Positions 1 to 10,203 of a stretch of 64,000 nucleotides of DNA are shown in pieces (position 1 is the stretch's first letter; each line of letters opens with the position of its first letter). Origin of the DNA: JAUVRX01 sp049664225. GTDB lineage: Bacteria > Acidobacteriota > Thermoanaerobaculia > Multivoradales > JAHEKO01. Location of the stretch: positions 62,001-126,000 of the forward strand of contig JBATEX010000057.1 in the NCBI GenBank assembly GCA_049664225.1, in the 5' to 3' direction. The translations under genes were made by a program, and so were the position numbers. The notes under the pieces are model-generated. The model was not told the DNA's origin. It searched no databases and worked only from the letters and a program-made list of their open reading frames with translations.

Positions 1-474
1 GCGATCCGTCAAGCGCACGGCGCCGGCTACACGCAACTGGAGGCCTACACTCCCTATCCGATCGAAGAGGTCTGGGAGGAGCTCGGGCACCATCGCTCTT
101 GGCTGCCGCTCATCGTCCTGATCGGTGGGATCTTCGGTGCCTGCTTCGGCTTCTTCATGCAGTACTGGGTCTCGGTGATCAATTACCCCATGAACGTCGG
201 TGGCAGGCCGCTGAATAGCTGGGTTGCCTTCATTCCCGTCACTTTCGAGACGACGATTCTGTTCGCGGCCGGTGCTGCTGTCCTAGGCATGTTCGCCCTC
301 AACAAGCTGCCCATGCCCTACCACCCGGTGTTCAACGTCGAGCGTTTCGCTCTGGCATCACGAGACCGGTACTTCCTGGCTATCGCCCGCTGGGATCCGC
401 AGTTCGACCGCCAGGCTACCGAGGAGTTCCTGCATCGACTCGCGCCTCAGGAGGTATCGGAAGTTGCGAGCTAA
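1..474 (+). CDS. actD: ActD subunit of alternative complex III, 3' part only
   Basis: The reading frame is open from the left edge to the TAA at 472-474, so the start lies outside the window and 157 residues are visible. Two hydrophobic segments (about visible residues 34-55 and 77-98) and the stretch SWVAFIPVTFETTIL match the DUF3341 membrane subunit ActD. ActD is an integral subunit of alternative complex III, which oxidises menaquinol or quinol and passes electrons to cytochrome c or directly to an oxidase. The call is supported by actE and actF immediately downstream. The stop overlaps the TTG start of actE by 11 bases. Confidence 0.85.
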   Translation, partial: AIRQAHGAGYTQLEAYTPYPIEEVWEELGHHRSWLPLIVLIGGIFGACFGFFMQYWVSVINYPMNVGGRPLNSWVAFIPVTFETTILFAAGAAVLGMFALNKLPMPYHPVFNVERFALASRDRYFLAIARWDPQFDRQATEEFLHRLAPQEVSEVAS

Positions 475-1084
475 TTGGACTGTGACCCTGATCGTGATAG
501 CAGTAGCTCTGACGAGCGGAGCCTGCCGGCAGGATATGCACGATTCAGCTAGATACGAGCCACTCGAAGAAAGCTCGTTCTTCGACAACGGCATGGCCTC
601 CCGTCCGCTGGTTGAGGGAACGATCGCCCGCGAGATGCCGCCAGAGAAGACTCCTTTCTACACTGGCCGCATGATGAACGACGAGTTCCTGACCGAGCTA
701 CCGATGGAGCTGGATCGCGAGCTGCTCGACCGAGGCCGCGGTCGCTTCGACGCCTTCTGCTCTCCCTGCCACGGCCAGACCGGAGACGGGCTGGGGATGA
801 TCGTCCGGCGTGGCTTCAAGCAACCGACCTCCTTCCACGATCAGCGACTCCGCGAAAGTCCTGTCGGCTACTACTTCGATGTCATGTCCAACGGCTTCGG
901 TCAGATGTCGAGCTACGCATCTCAGATTCCGGCACAAGACCGGTGGGCCATCGCCGCCTACATTTCAGCCCTGCAGCTCAGCCAGAACATCCCGGTTGAC
1001 AGCCTCTCTGCCGAGGAACAGCAGCAGTTGGACGATTCAAGAGGGATCAGCGCAGAGGCGCACCCGAGGACCGAAGAGGAATGA
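464..1084 (+). CDS. actE: ActE, monoheme cytochrome c lipoprotein of alternative complex III
   Basis: 206 residues from a TTG start, with an AGGAGGT ribosome site at 449-455 deciding the start. The N-terminus is a lipoprotein signal with a lipid-attachment Cys at about residue 21 (SGAC). A single c-type heme motif CSPCH lies at residues 99-103, in the setting RFDAFCSPCHGQTGDGLGM. ActE carries electrons on the periplasmic face of alternative complex III. The gene overlaps actD at its start and actF (ATGA-type overlap at 1081-1084) at its end, so the three are translationally linked. The C-terminal 35 residues are Glu/Gln-rich and probably disordered. Confidence 0.88.
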   Translation: MRANWTVTLIVIAVALTSGACRQDMHDSARYEPLEESSFFDNGMASRPLVEGTIAREMPPEKTPFYTGRMMNDEFLTELPMELDRELLDRGRGRFDAFCSPCHGQTGDGLGMIVRRGFKQPTSFHDQRLRESPVGYYFDVMSNGFGQMSSYASQIPAQDRWAIAAYISALQLSQNIPVDSLSAEEQQQLDDSRGISAEAHPRTEEE

Positions 1085-2274
1085 GCGCTTCACACAGCAA
1101 CTCGACCGTCGCCTCGTACGAGCCGCCGGCCGACCTCGAGAGGCTGCAACGTCGAGGGTGGATCTTCGGCGCAGTCGGGGTGGCAGCTTGCCTGGCTGGG
1201 TGGGCTTTGAACCCCATCCAGTTCTTCCAGTCCTATCTGGTCGCATGGCTTTTCTGGCTGGGTATCGCAGTCGGCTCCCTTGCCGTCCTGATGCTCCAAT
1301 ATTTGACGGGCGGACGCTGGGGCCTGATGATCCGTCGAACTCTCGAGGCCGCGACTCGAACGCTTCCCGCCTTGGGCGTTCTGTTCCTGCCCATCGTCTT
1401 CGGGATGCAGACGATCTTTGCGTGGGCTCGACCCGAAGCCGCCACCGACGAATTGATTCGACAAAAAGCCGCCTATCTGAACCCAACGAGCTTCACACTG
1501 CGCGGCTTCTTGTACCTCGCCATCTGGGCCCTGTTCGCCTTCATCCTGAGCTGGCTTTCACTCAAGCAGGATCGAACTGCGGAGCCAGGCCTTTCCCGAC
1601 GCATGCAGATGGTGGCCGCACCGGGCCTGGCCATCTACTGTCTGCTGGCCACTTTCGCTTCCGTGGACTGGCTCATGTCGCTGGATCCCCACTGGTACTC
1701 GAGTGTGTTCGGGGTCTACTTCATTGTCGGGCAGGGCTTGTCGGCTCTGGCATTTCTCATTGTGATGGCGGTCTACCTGTCGCAGCGGGAGCCCATGGGG
1801 GCCGTGTTCAGACCGCTCCAGTTCCACGACTACGGCAAGTTGATGCTGGCCTTCGTCATGCTCTGGGCCTACATCGCCTTCTCTCAGTTGCTCATCATCT
1901 GGTCGGCGAATCTGCCGGAAGAGGTGGGTTGGTACCTAGAGAGAAGCTACGGAGCCTGGAAGTACGTTGCGATCCTGCTGGCTCTCTTCCATTTCTTGCT
2001 GCCGTTCGTGCTGCTGCTCTCGAGAGATTTGAAACGCGACGCCAGGCGGCTGTCGAGAGTTGCGATACTGGTGCTGTGCATGCGGTTTGTCGACCTCTAC
2101 TGGCTGGCCGCACCCTCCTTCGGCCATGAGGGCCTGTTATTTCACTGGCTCGACCTGGCGACAGTCCTCGCTGTCGGTGGCGTCTGGTTCGCCCTGTTCA
2201 CGGGTCAGCTGAGACGACGTCCACTCCTGCCGATCAACGATCCCCTCCTCGAGGAGGCGCTGGCAGATGACTGA
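1081..2274 (+). CDS. actF: ActF, quinone-binding membrane subunit of alternative complex III
   Basis: 397 residues with about ten hydrophobic segments from residue 27 to 385 and a hydrophilic N-terminus. It matches the NrfD/PsrC-like ActC/ActF fold: the second polytopic subunit of alternative complex III. Motifs such as SVDWLMSLDPHWYSSVFGVYF (about residues 195-215) and QLLIIWSANLPEE are typical of ActF. It is expected to sit in the cytoplasmic membrane beside ActC and ActD. The ATG overlaps the actE stop, and the 3' end overlaps the next gene by 8 bases, so it is in the middle of one operon. Confidence 0.88.
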   Translation: MSASHSNSTVASYEPPADLERLQRRGWIFGAVGVAACLAGWALNPIQFFQSYLVAWLFWLGIAVGSLAVLMLQYLTGGRWGLMIRRTLEAATRTLPALGVLFLPIVFGMQTIFAWARPEAATDELIRQKAAYLNPTSFTLRGFLYLAIWALFAFILSWLSLKQDRTAEPGLSRRMQMVAAPGLAIYCLLATFASVDWLMSLDPHWYSSVFGVYFIVGQGLSALAFLIVMAVYLSQREPMGAVFRPLQFHDYGKLMLAFVMLWAYIAFSQLLIIWSANLPEEVGWYLERSYGAWKYVAILLALFHFLLPFVLLLSRDLKRDARRLSRVAILVLCMRFVDLYWLAAPSFGHEGLLFHWLDLATVLAVGGVWFALFTGQLRRRPLLPINDPLLEEALADD

Positions 2275-2701
2275 AGCACAGCATCCCCATACGAGCTCGG
2301 AGAAGGAACCGATGCTCGACGGCGAGCTGAATGTTCGAAGCCTTTCCTGGTTGACGATAGGTCTGTTGGTCATCGTGGCGATCGCTGTCGTCGCGATGTG
2401 GTTCTTCGGCTTAGGAATCAAGGACAACCTGATCGCAGAGGATCCACCCCCGCCGGTCTTACCGGAAGCGCGAATGGAGCACCAGCCGCCGGCCCCCAAT
2501 CTGCAAGTCGACCCGCGGCAGCAACTGCTCGATCTCCGCGCGGATGCAGAGAGGGAATTGACAACCTACGGCTGGGTCGACGAGACCAACGGCCTGACGC
2601 GCGTGCCGATCGATCGGGCCCTGGACCTGCTGATCGAGCAGGGTCTGCCGACTCCGACAGCTGTCCCCGAGGCGCCAGAAGAAGCGTTGACAGGAATCTG
2701 A
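2267..2701 (+). CDS. Small single-span membrane protein between act and cox genes
   Basis: 144 residues: a hydrophilic N-terminus, one membrane span at about residues 30-51 (WLTIGLLVIVAIAVVAMWFF) and a soluble tail. The tail contains LTTYGWVDETNGLTRVPIDR. I believe this YGWVD...VPI motif is shared by small proteins placed between act and sco/cox genes in several phyla, but I cannot check it here. It may be the ActG-type accessory subunit or an assembly factor for the oxidase; the function is inference. It overlaps actF by 8 bases and the sco start follows one base after its stop. Confidence 0.6.
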   Translation: MTEAQHPHTSSEKEPMLDGELNVRSLSWLTIGLLVIVAIAVVAMWFFGLGIKDNLIAEDPPPPVLPEARMEHQPPAPNLQVDPRQQLLDLRADAERELTTYGWVDETNGLTRVPIDRALDLLIEQGLPTPTAVPEAPEEALTGI

Positions 2702-2702
2702 A

Positions 2703-3524
2703 TTGCGACGACGCCTCCATCTCTCTGCCACCCTGGTGGTTGCCGGCCTCTTGACTGGAGGTTCGAGTAGCCTCGCTCAGGAGGGCCTGCCAGGCCCATT
2801 GGCCGACGTGGGTTTCGATCAGCGCCTGGGGGAGCAGGTACCCCTCGACCTGCAGTTCACCGACGAGACTGGACAGACGGTCGCGCTTGAGCGCTATTTC
2901 GGCCAAAGACCCGTTGTTCTAGCCCTGGTCTACTACGAATGCCCGATGCTCTGCTCGATGGTGCTCAACGGCATGATCAGCAGCTTGAGAGCCCTGAAAT
3001 TCGACGCCGGCAGCGAATTCGAAGTGGTGGTAGTGAGCTTCGACCCAAGTGAGACTCCCGAGCTGGCTCGCACAGCGAAGCAGACCTATCTGGAGCGCTA
3101 TGACAGGCCGGGAGCCGAGGCTGGCTGGCACTTCCTTACCGGCAATGAGCAGTCGATCCTGGCCCTGACGCGAAGTGTCGGTTTCCGCTACGTCTACCTC
3201 CCTGAAGAAGATCAGTTCGCCCACGCTGCAGGGATCCTGGCCCTGACCCCTGGAGGGCGGGTCGCTCGCTACTACTACGGCGTGGAATATGCCCCCCGTG
3301 ACGTTCGCCTCGGACTCATCGAGGCGGCCGACAACCAGATCGGCTCGATGGTGGATAAGGTGCTTCTCTACTGCTTCCACTACGATCCGACGACCGGAAA
3401 GTACAGTGCGGTGGCGATGAACATTGTGCGCCTGGCAGCACTAGTCACCATCGCCCTCCTCGGCCTCTTCCTGCTTCGGCAATGGCGGCGAGAGCGACGA
3501 CACCTGCATAGAGCGAAGGCATAG
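2703..3524 (+). CDS. SCO1/SenC-type copper chaperone for oxidase CuA assembly
   Basis: 273 residues from a TTG start one base after the previous stop. A signal segment (residues 7-25) precedes a thioredoxin-like SCO domain. The copper ligands are all present: Cys80 and Cys84 in CPMLC and His174 in FAHAAG. A C-terminal membrane span at about 239-258 is an addition seen in some SCO proteins of act/cox operons. SCO proteins deliver copper to, or reduce, the CuA centre of cytochrome oxidase subunit II, which is encoded six bases downstream. This fits the operon order. Confidence 0.9.
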   Translation: MRRRLHLSATLVVAGLLTGGSSSLAQEGLPGPLADVGFDQRLGEQVPLDLQFTDETGQTVALERYFGQRPVVLALVYYECPMLCSMVLNGMISSLRALKFDAGSEFEVVVVSFDPSETPELARTAKQTYLERYDRPGAEAGWHFLTGNEQSILALTRSVGFRYVYLPEEDQFAHAAGILALTPGGRVARYYYGVEYAPRDVRLGLIEAADNQIGSMVDKVLLYCFHYDPTTGKYSAVAMNIVRLAALVTIALLGLFLLRQWRRERRHLHRAKA

Positions 3525-3529
3525 AGACG

Positions 3530-4525
3530 ATGTGGAAGAACGTCCCACTTTTCCCTGAACAAGCCTCGACCCTGGCAGGCGAGGTGGACGCCCTCTACTT
3601 CACCTTTCTGGGGATCTCGGTCTTCTTTGGCCTGTTGGTCGCAGGACTGGTGGTCTTCTTCGCCATCCGATTTCGGCGGCGGTCCGAGGACGAGATCGGC
3701 CGGCCCGAGAAGGCCGGCATTTGGCTCGAGGTCACCTGGTCGGTAGTTCCACTCGCCATCCTTCTCACCATGTTCGCCTGGGGAGCCAAGGTCTATGTCG
3801 AGGCTTTTCGACCTCCGGGCAACGCTGTCGAGTACTTCGTTACCGCCAAGCAGTGGATGTGGAAGTTCCAGCATCCCCAAGGCAACCGCGAGATCAACGT
3901 CCTCCACGTGCCGCTCGGTCAGCCGATCCGGCTGACGATGACCTCCGAGGACGTCATTCACTCCTTCTTTGTGCCTGCCTTCCGTGTGAAGGCCGACGTC
4001 CTGCCCGGCCGCTACACGACCGTCTGGTTCGAGGCCAGTAAGGTGGGTACGTTTCATCTGTTTTGTGCGGAGTATTGCGGTGCCGAGCATTCCGTGATGG
4101 GTGGCGATATCGTCGTCATGAATCCCGCGGACTACGAGTTGTGGCTCGCTGGGCGCGACTCGGGTCCCTCCGTAGTCGCCTCCGGAGAAGAGCTGTTCCG
4201 GGTCAAGGCCTGCAACACTTGCCACCGACCGGATTCGGCGACTCTGGCCCCCATCCTGCACGGTATTTTCGGCGAAGAGGCGGAATTCCAAGACGGCAGC
4301 ACCCAAATCGTGGACGAGAACTACCTCCGAGAGTCCATCCTGAACCCGACAGCCAAGCTGGTGAAGGGCTACAAGCCGTTGATGCCGACCTACAAGGGTC
4401 AGCTCACGGAGGAAGAAGTCCTGCAACTCATTGGCTACATCAAATCACTTGCTTCCGATGCGACCGAAAGCCAGGGAACGGTACCCGCTAGCGGCTCACC
4501 AGCCCTGGATTCCGACGAAGGTTGA
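3530..4525 (+). CDS. coxB: Cytochrome c oxidase subunit II with fused cytochrome c (caa3 type)
   Basis: 331 residues with two membrane spans (about 22-46 and 70-90) and a periplasmic cupredoxin domain. The CuA ligands are visible: His144, then Cys179, Glu181, Cys183, His187 and Met190 in CAEYCGAEHSVM. A C-terminal cytochrome c domain carries CNTCH at residues 228-232 and a candidate Met ligand in LMPTYKG. The fusion defines a caa3 oxidase, which accepts electrons through the tethered heme. The stop overlaps the region of the next start; coxA follows at 4531. Confidence 0.93.
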   Translation: MWKNVPLFPEQASTLAGEVDALYFTFLGISVFFGLLVAGLVVFFAIRFRRRSEDEIGRPEKAGIWLEVTWSVVPLAILLTMFAWGAKVYVEAFRPPGNAVEYFVTAKQWMWKFQHPQGNREINVLHVPLGQPIRLTMTSEDVIHSFFVPAFRVKADVLPGRYTTVWFEASKVGTFHLFCAEYCGAEHSVMGGDIVVMNPADYELWLAGRDSGPSVVASGEELFRVKACNTCHRPDSATLAPILHGIFGEEAEFQDGSTQIVDENYLRESILNPTAKLVKGYKPLMPTYKGQLTEEEVLQLIGYIKSLASDATESQGTVPASGSPALDSDEG

Positions 4526-4530
4526 TCACT

Positions 4531-6156
<1,626 letters not shown>

Positions 6157-6195
6157 TGGAGCACCAGCAGACACTCCGTGGAGAGGACAGGATCT

Positions 6196-6858
6196 ATGCA
6201 GGGTGAATCCAACGAAGCCTGGGGTCTGGCCCATCATTTCGACAGCTACGATCAGCAGCGCGAGGCCTCCTATCTAGGAATGTGGGTCTTCCTGGTCACG
6301 GAGATCATGTTCTTCGGCGGCCTGTTCACCGCCTACATCGTTTACCGCTCGGGTTCGGGAGCGGCGTTCGCCATGGGTAGCCATGAGCTCGACATCACCC
6401 TCGGGGCCATCAACACTGCGGTTCTCATCGGCAGCAGCCTGACAATGGCGTTGGCCGTATGGGCAGCCCAGACCGGGCGACGCAAGGCCATCGTTGGCTT
6501 CATCCTGGCAACCATCCTGCTTGGAGGGATTTTTCTGGGGATCAAGGTCGTCGAGTACAGCGCCAAGTTCGAGCATCACCTCGTTCCTGGGCCCGACTTC
6601 CACTGGAATGGACCAGAGGCTCCCGGAGTCGAGATGTTCTTCAATCTCTACTTCCTCTTGACGGGCCTGCATGCCGCCCACATGGTGATCGGAATCGGCA
6701 TCCTCCTGGTGGTGGCGGTACTGGCCTGGAGAGGCACCTTCACACCGGAGAATCACAATCTGGTGGAGGGCATTGGCCTCTACTGGCACTTCGTGGATAT
6801 CGTGTGGATCTTCCTCTTCCCACTGCTTTACCTGCTGGGCCGGAACATCCAGGTCTGA
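6196..6858 (+). CDS. coxC: Cytochrome c oxidase subunit III
   Basis: 220 residues from the ATG at 6196, preceded by GGAGAGG at 6180-6186; an in-frame GTG at 6178 has no ribosome site. Five or more hydrophobic segments include MWVFLVTEIMFFGGLFTAYI near the start and the typical YWHFVDIVWIFLFPLLYL at the end. Subunit III stabilises proton uptake in subunit I. It lies 39 bases after coxA and 14 bases before coxD, in the cox operon. Confidence 0.93.
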   Translation: MQGESNEAWGLAHHFDSYDQQREASYLGMWVFLVTEIMFFGGLFTAYIVYRSGSGAAFAMGSHELDITLGAINTAVLIGSSLTMALAVWAAQTGRRKAIVGFILATILLGGIFLGIKVVEYSAKFEHHLVPGPDFHWNGPEAPGVEMFFNLYFLLTGLHAAHMVIGIGILLVVAVLAWRGTFTPENHNLVEGIGLYWHFVDIVWIFLFPLLYLLGRNIQV

Positions 6859-6872
6859 GAAGGGGTCGCAAT

Positions 6873-7178
6873 ATGTCGGAATACGTCACATCGGTCCGCA
6901 CCTATCTGGTCATCTTCCTGGCCCTCATGGTGCTTACCGCCATCACCGTCGCAGTGGCGTTTCTGCATCTGGGGCCCTTGAACGACATCGCGGCGATGGG
7001 TATCGCGATCACCAAGGCATGCCTCGTCATCCTCTACTTCATGCATGTGCGCCACAGCAGCCGCTTGACCAAGGTGGTCGTGGTCGCCGGCTTTCTCTGG
7101 CTTCTCTTCTTGATCGGGTTCACCATGAGCGACTACCTCACCCGCGGATTGATCTCGATGCAGGGCACCGTCGGCTGA
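6873..7178 (+). CDS. coxD: Cytochrome c oxidase subunit IV (COX4_pro-like, three spans)
   Basis: 101 residues from the ATG at 6873, after AAGGGG at 6860-6865. It has three membrane spans (about 10-30, 40-58 and 68-88), the size and layout of the small prokaryotic subunit IV. The motif KACLVILYFMHVRHSSRLT is characteristic of this family. It closes the act-cox operon; a perfect palindrome follows 30 bases downstream. Confidence 0.88.
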   Translation: MSEYVTSVRTYLVIFLALMVLTAITVAVAFLHLGPLNDIAAMGIAITKACLVILYFMHVRHSSRLTKVVVVAGFLWLLFLIGFTMSDYLTRGLISMQGTVG

Positions 7179-7207
7179 GAGACAAGACTTACGACAGCAG
7201 CTTCTCG

Positions 7208-7231
7208 GCGGCCGCTCGATCGAGCGGCCGC
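7208..7231 (+). terminator. Perfect 24-base palindrome after coxD, possible terminator
   Basis: The sequence reads GCGGCCGCTCGA followed directly by its exact reverse complement, giving 12-base arms with no designed loop; as RNA it would form a stable hairpin with a 4-base loop. It begins 30 bases after the coxD stop. The tract after it (TGTGCTCTTG) is only modestly T-rich, so a factor-independent terminator is plausible but not certain. Confidence 0.55.
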
Positions 7232-7346
7232 TGTGCTCTTGAACAGACCTCCAAGAGGGGGCCCGAAGTCCCGCCGGGACTCGGGTAAGATCGATCGGGG
7301 CGGAAGCGAGACAAAGGGGCTGGCTCATCCAAGTGCGAGAGCAGCG

Positions 7347-8048
7347 ATGAAGACACTGGGACTACTCGGTGGCATGAGTTGGGAGTCGACGGTTCCCTAC
7401 TACAAGATCATCAACCGCACCGTCAACCAATACCTCGGTGGTCTTCACTCGGCTGAGATCCTCCTCTACAGCGTCGACTTCCAGCAGATCGAGGAGATGC
7501 AGGTGGCCGGACGGTGGTCCGAGGCGGCTGAAGTTCTGACCTCGGGAGCGTGTCGATTGGAGAAGGCCGGGGCTGACCTGCTGGTGCTCTGCACCAACAC
7601 CATGCACAAGGTGGCCAGCGAAATCGAGGCCGCAACCTCCATTCCGTTTCTCCACATCGCCGATGCCACTGGTGACGCCATTCGCTATCGGGGCCTGAGT
7701 GTCGTCGGTCTGCTGGGCACCCGCTTCACCATGGAAGAGACCTTCTATCGCCACCGCCTCGAGGATCGCTATGGCCTGCACGTGGTGACCCCTGAAGAGT
7801 CGGACAGGGGGCTCGTCCATCGGGTGATCTACGATGAGCTGTGCCGCGGGCAGATCCTGGAGGAGTCCCGACGGCAGTACAGGAAGATCCTCCACCGTCT
7901 GGCCGCCTCGGGTGCAGAGGGCATCATTCTGGGGTGCACGGAGATCTCCCTCCTGGTCAGGCCCGAGGACTCCCCGGTTCCTCTCTTCGACACCACCGAA
8001 ATCCACGCCCGGCGTGCAGCCGAGCTGGCCCTGGAGTCGGAATCCTAG
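7347..8048 (+). CDS. Aspartate/glutamate racemase family protein
   Basis: 233 residues from the ATG at 7347 (MKTLGLLGGMSWEST). The two catalytic cysteines of cofactor-independent racemases are present: Cys82 in LCTNTMHK and Cys197 in LGCTEI. These enzymes invert the alpha carbon of aspartate, glutamate or related amino acids by a two-base mechanism. The GMSWEST start is typical of the YgeA/RacX type, which often has broad specificity, so the exact substrate is unknown. It stands alone between the cox operon and a LysE-type exporter; the two may be co-transcribed, since only 64 bases separate them. Confidence 0.85.
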   Translation: MKTLGLLGGMSWESTVPYYKIINRTVNQYLGGLHSAEILLYSVDFQQIEEMQVAGRWSEAAEVLTSGACRLEKAGADLLVLCTNTMHKVASEIEAATSIPFLHIADATGDAIRYRGLSVVGLLGTRFTMEETFYRHRLEDRYGLHVVTPEESDRGLVHRVIYDELCRGQILEESRRQYRKILHRLAASGAEGIILGCTEISLLVRPEDSPVPLFDTTEIHARRAAELALESES

Positions 8049-8112
8049 AACTCCATGGACAGGAAGCTCTTTCGAGGTTCTGGGTACTGAAGAGTCCTTT
8101 CCCCGCCTCACC

Positions 8113-8787
8113 ATGGAACTGACCCTTCTCGGATGCGGACTGGGGTTGGCGGCGGGCTTGAGCCCCGGGCCACTCCTGACCCTGCTGGTCGCCGTTTCCA
8201 TCGAAAGGGGATTCCACGCGGGCCTGCGTGTCGCCATTGCGCCACTTCTGACCGATGCACCGATCGTCGCTCTGGCTCTTCTCATCCTGAAGGACCTGCC
8301 GGAGGCGTTTCTCGGTGGTCTGACCCTCCTGGGCGGCTTGTTCGTGGCGTACCTGGGATTTCGGGGCCTGAGGCGCGAAGATCCCACACTTCCGTCAGAG
8401 GAGATCTCGTCCACGGCCACGAGGGACCTCTGGCAGGGGGCCGTCGTGAACTTTCTCAACCCTCATCCCTGGGTATTTTGGATGAGTGTCGGCGCTCCGA
8501 CGCTGGTCTCGGGATGGCGTCAGAGCCCCTTCGACGCCCTTGGCTATCTGGCTGGTTTCTACGGCTTCATCGTCGGCAGCAAGATAGCTGTGGCCTGGCT
8601 CGCCGCCCAGGGCCGGCACACCCTCCGCGGTCCGTTGTTTCCGCGGATTTTGAAATTCTGTGCGCTGCTGCTGCTCTTCCTCGGGGTCCTGCTCTGCCAA
8701 CGGGGCTCGATTCAACTCTGGAAGGCCACGCACCCACCATCGGAGTCTCTGAGCTACTTGATGAAGTACCCCGAGACCCGCCATTGA
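8113..8787 (+). CDS. LysE/RhtB-family amino acid exporter
   Basis: 224 residues and about six membrane spans. The LysE-family signature is seen as AAGLSPGPLLTLLVAVSIERG near the N-terminus and NFLNPHPWVFW in the middle. These carriers export amino acids such as lysine, arginine or homoserine lactone. Its place after an amino acid racemase hints at export of a D- or L-amino acid, which is inference. The last 34 bases overlap, tail to tail, the minus-strand DUF4019 gene. Confidence 0.82.
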   Translation: MELTLLGCGLGLAAGLSPGPLLTLLVAVSIERGFHAGLRVAIAPLLTDAPIVALALLILKDLPEAFLGGLTLLGGLFVAYLGFRGLRREDPTLPSEEISSTATRDLWQGAVVNFLNPHPWVFWMSVGAPTLVSGWRQSPFDALGYLAGFYGFIVGSKIAVAWLAAQGRHTLRGPLFPRILKFCALLLLFLGVLLCQRGSIQLWKATHPPSESLSYLMKYPETRH

Positions 8788-9185
8788 CCGTCCAGATCCA
8801 GCATGGGTGTGATGGTCTCCAGGGCGTCGACCTTATTGGAGAAGGAGGTCTTGAATCGGATGACCACATACTCTCCGTCGGGCGCTCCGGCGAGATGCGA
8901 TCTGTACTTCGCTTCCAATAGCTCCCGGGAGACAACCTCGCCAAGGGGTCGACGAAAACCGCTCATTGTCTGCTGCCACTGGTCACGGTCCAGAGCATTG
9001 CGAAAATAGGCTGCTGCCTCCTCCCAGCTCTTGTCGTATTCACCCTGATCCACCAGTTCCAGCCAGGCTCTGGCGACCTCCAGTGCATCGTCGACCCTTC
9101 CGTCGTCAGCCTGCAGCCAGGCACAGCTCCCGACAACGAGCACCAAAGAGAAGACTGCTACCCACGGAATCCTGGTCGTTCTCAT
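8754..9185 (-). CDS. DUF4019-domain secreted protein
   Basis: 143 residues. Two adjacent ATG codons are possible at 9188 and 9185; the AAGGAGG site favours 9185. A signal peptide (about residues 1-26, ending WLQA) precedes a DUF4019 domain recognisable by ALEVARAWLELVDQGEYDKSW and the C-terminal VRFKT..F..K..ALETITP pattern. DUF4019 proteins are small periplasmic proteins with a cone-like fold and no known activity. Its 3' end overlaps the exporter gene on the other strand. Confidence 0.75.
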   Translation of the reverse strand: MRTTRIPWVAVFSLVLVVGSCAWLQADDGRVDDALEVARAWLELVDQGEYDKSWEEAAAYFRNALDRDQWQQTMSGFRRPLGEVVSRELLEAKYRSHLAGAPDGEYVVIRFKTSFSNKVDALETITPMLDLDGQWRVSGYFIK

Positions 9186-9229
9186 CATCGCCTCCTTGCA
9201 TCTCGACTGCAGGGCGGGAAGCCGCAATG

Positions 9230-9778
9230 CTATGCACCTCGAAAAGGAGAGCCGATCCTCGTCCACCATCCACGCAGCCATTCCACAACTTCCGGGTCGG
9301 CACCCCTCCCGTCGATCGTATGGGGAGCCAGTGCCATCCCACCGATCGCGTATTGGGTCGACATCGCCATGCCACCGACCGCGAGGGACACGCCAAGAGC
9401 CATTCCGCCGAGAGCCACTCCGCCAATCGCCACACCACCCAGAGCAGCGAGGCCGAGGCTGACTCCACCAAACGTCAGGCCACCAATGGAAATCCCCCCA
9501 ACGGCAACCACGCCCAACGCGATATTCCCCATGGCGAAGATGCCCTTGGCGACACGGGGCCGACCGGTCGTCGGATCAACCCCCTGAGCGATGTGAACCA
9601 ATGGCAATCCCAGGAACTCTGACTTCGAACGGTACTCGTATCCCCAGTAGCCCGACGGGACGGAGGTACGCATCGAAAACCCTTGACCGGTGGCCTGCTC
9701 GGTCAGAAACTCGCCACAGTAGCGGCACTTCACGGCACTATCTTGGATCTCTTCGGCACAGTAGGGACAGCGTTTCAT
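9230..9778 (-). CDS. Zinc-ribbon protein with Gly-rich hydrophobic repeats
   Basis: 182 residues from the ATG at 9778, preceded by GGAGGAGG. The N-terminus is a zinc ribbon with Cys4, Cys7, Cys18 and Cys21 (CPYC...CRYC). From about residue 82 to 155 the chain consists of short repeats of the form hydrophobic-hydrophobic-GG, such as GVVAVGGISIGGLTFGG and GGVAIGGVALGGMALG. Such runs may form a beta-helix-like stack or a pair of loose membrane segments. I do not recognise a named function. It lies 44 bases upstream of the DUF4019 gene on the same strand and may be co-transcribed with it. Confidence 0.7.
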   Translation of the reverse strand: MKRCPYCAEEIQDSAVKCRYCGEFLTEQATGQGFSMRTSVPSGYWGYEYRSKSEFLGLPLVHIAQGVDPTTGRPRVAKGIFAMGNIALGVVAVGGISIGGLTFGGVSLGLAALGGVAIGGVALGGMALGVSLAVGGMAMSTQYAIGGMALAPHTIDGRGADPEVVEWLRGWWTRIGSPFRGA

Positions 9779-9788
9779 GCCTCCTCCT

Positions 9789-10151
9789 TCAACCGGCTCG
9801 AGCTCCGTCGGGGACTGCCCGCTCCGGTACGGCGAGCGCCGGAGGCACGCCATCCGCGTAGCCGATGTCGAACAGCATACCTTCCGAGAGCTCTCCCATC
9901 ATCTTCCTGGGCTCCAGATTGACGACGAAAAGCGCTTGCCGACCCATCAGGTCGCTCGGTTCAGGGCGCTCCTGCTTGATGCCGGCCAGGATCGTCCGCT
10001 GGTGGTCGCCGAAATTGACGACGAGCCGCATCAGCGAACGCGAGCCTTCGATCTCTTCCACTCGCAAGATCGTGCCGACACGGATGTCGAGTCGCTGCAA
10101 GTCGGCCAGGGTCACCCGCGGCTTCACGGCGGCTGGGATCATCTCTTCCAT
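9789..10151 (-). CDS. CsaA-like tRNA-binding (OB-fold) protein
   Basis: 120 residues from the ATG at 10151, with GGAGAGG five bases before it. The whole protein is a single tRNA-binding OB fold: LQRLDIRVGTILRVEEIEG, then NFGDHQRTILAGI, then GRQALFVVNLEPRKMMGELSEGM. This matches CsaA and the C-terminal domain of methionyl-tRNA synthetase. The small size favours stand-alone CsaA, a proposed secretion chaperone or tRNA-binding factor. The 3' end is 10 bases upstream of the next minus-strand gene, so they may be co-transcribed. Confidence 0.85.
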   Translation of the reverse strand: MEEMIPAAVKPRVTLADLQRLDIRVGTILRVEEIEGSRSLMRLVVNFGDHQRTILAGIKQERPEPSDLMGRQALFVVNLEPRKMMGELSEGMLFDIGYADGVPPALAVPERAVPDGARAG

Positions 10152-10203
10152 GGACCTCTCCTCCGGCATTGCTGCACGTCTCCGGTCTCGTCTCCTCGAT
10201 CCG

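Noticed and set aside
810..2129. 439-codon open frame across actE and actF
   Set aside because: It is Arg/Pro/Ser-rich, has no recognisable motif and covers two certain genes in another frame; a shadow of GC-rich coding DNA.
3380..4426. 348-codon minus-strand open frame opposite coxB
   Set aside because: Antisense to a gene with complete CuA and heme motifs; composition and lack of motifs mark it as a shadow.
7208..7231. Palindrome as a regulator-binding operator for the racemase gene
   Set aside because: The position right after coxD and the very stable stem fit a terminator better; no regulator gene is nearby.
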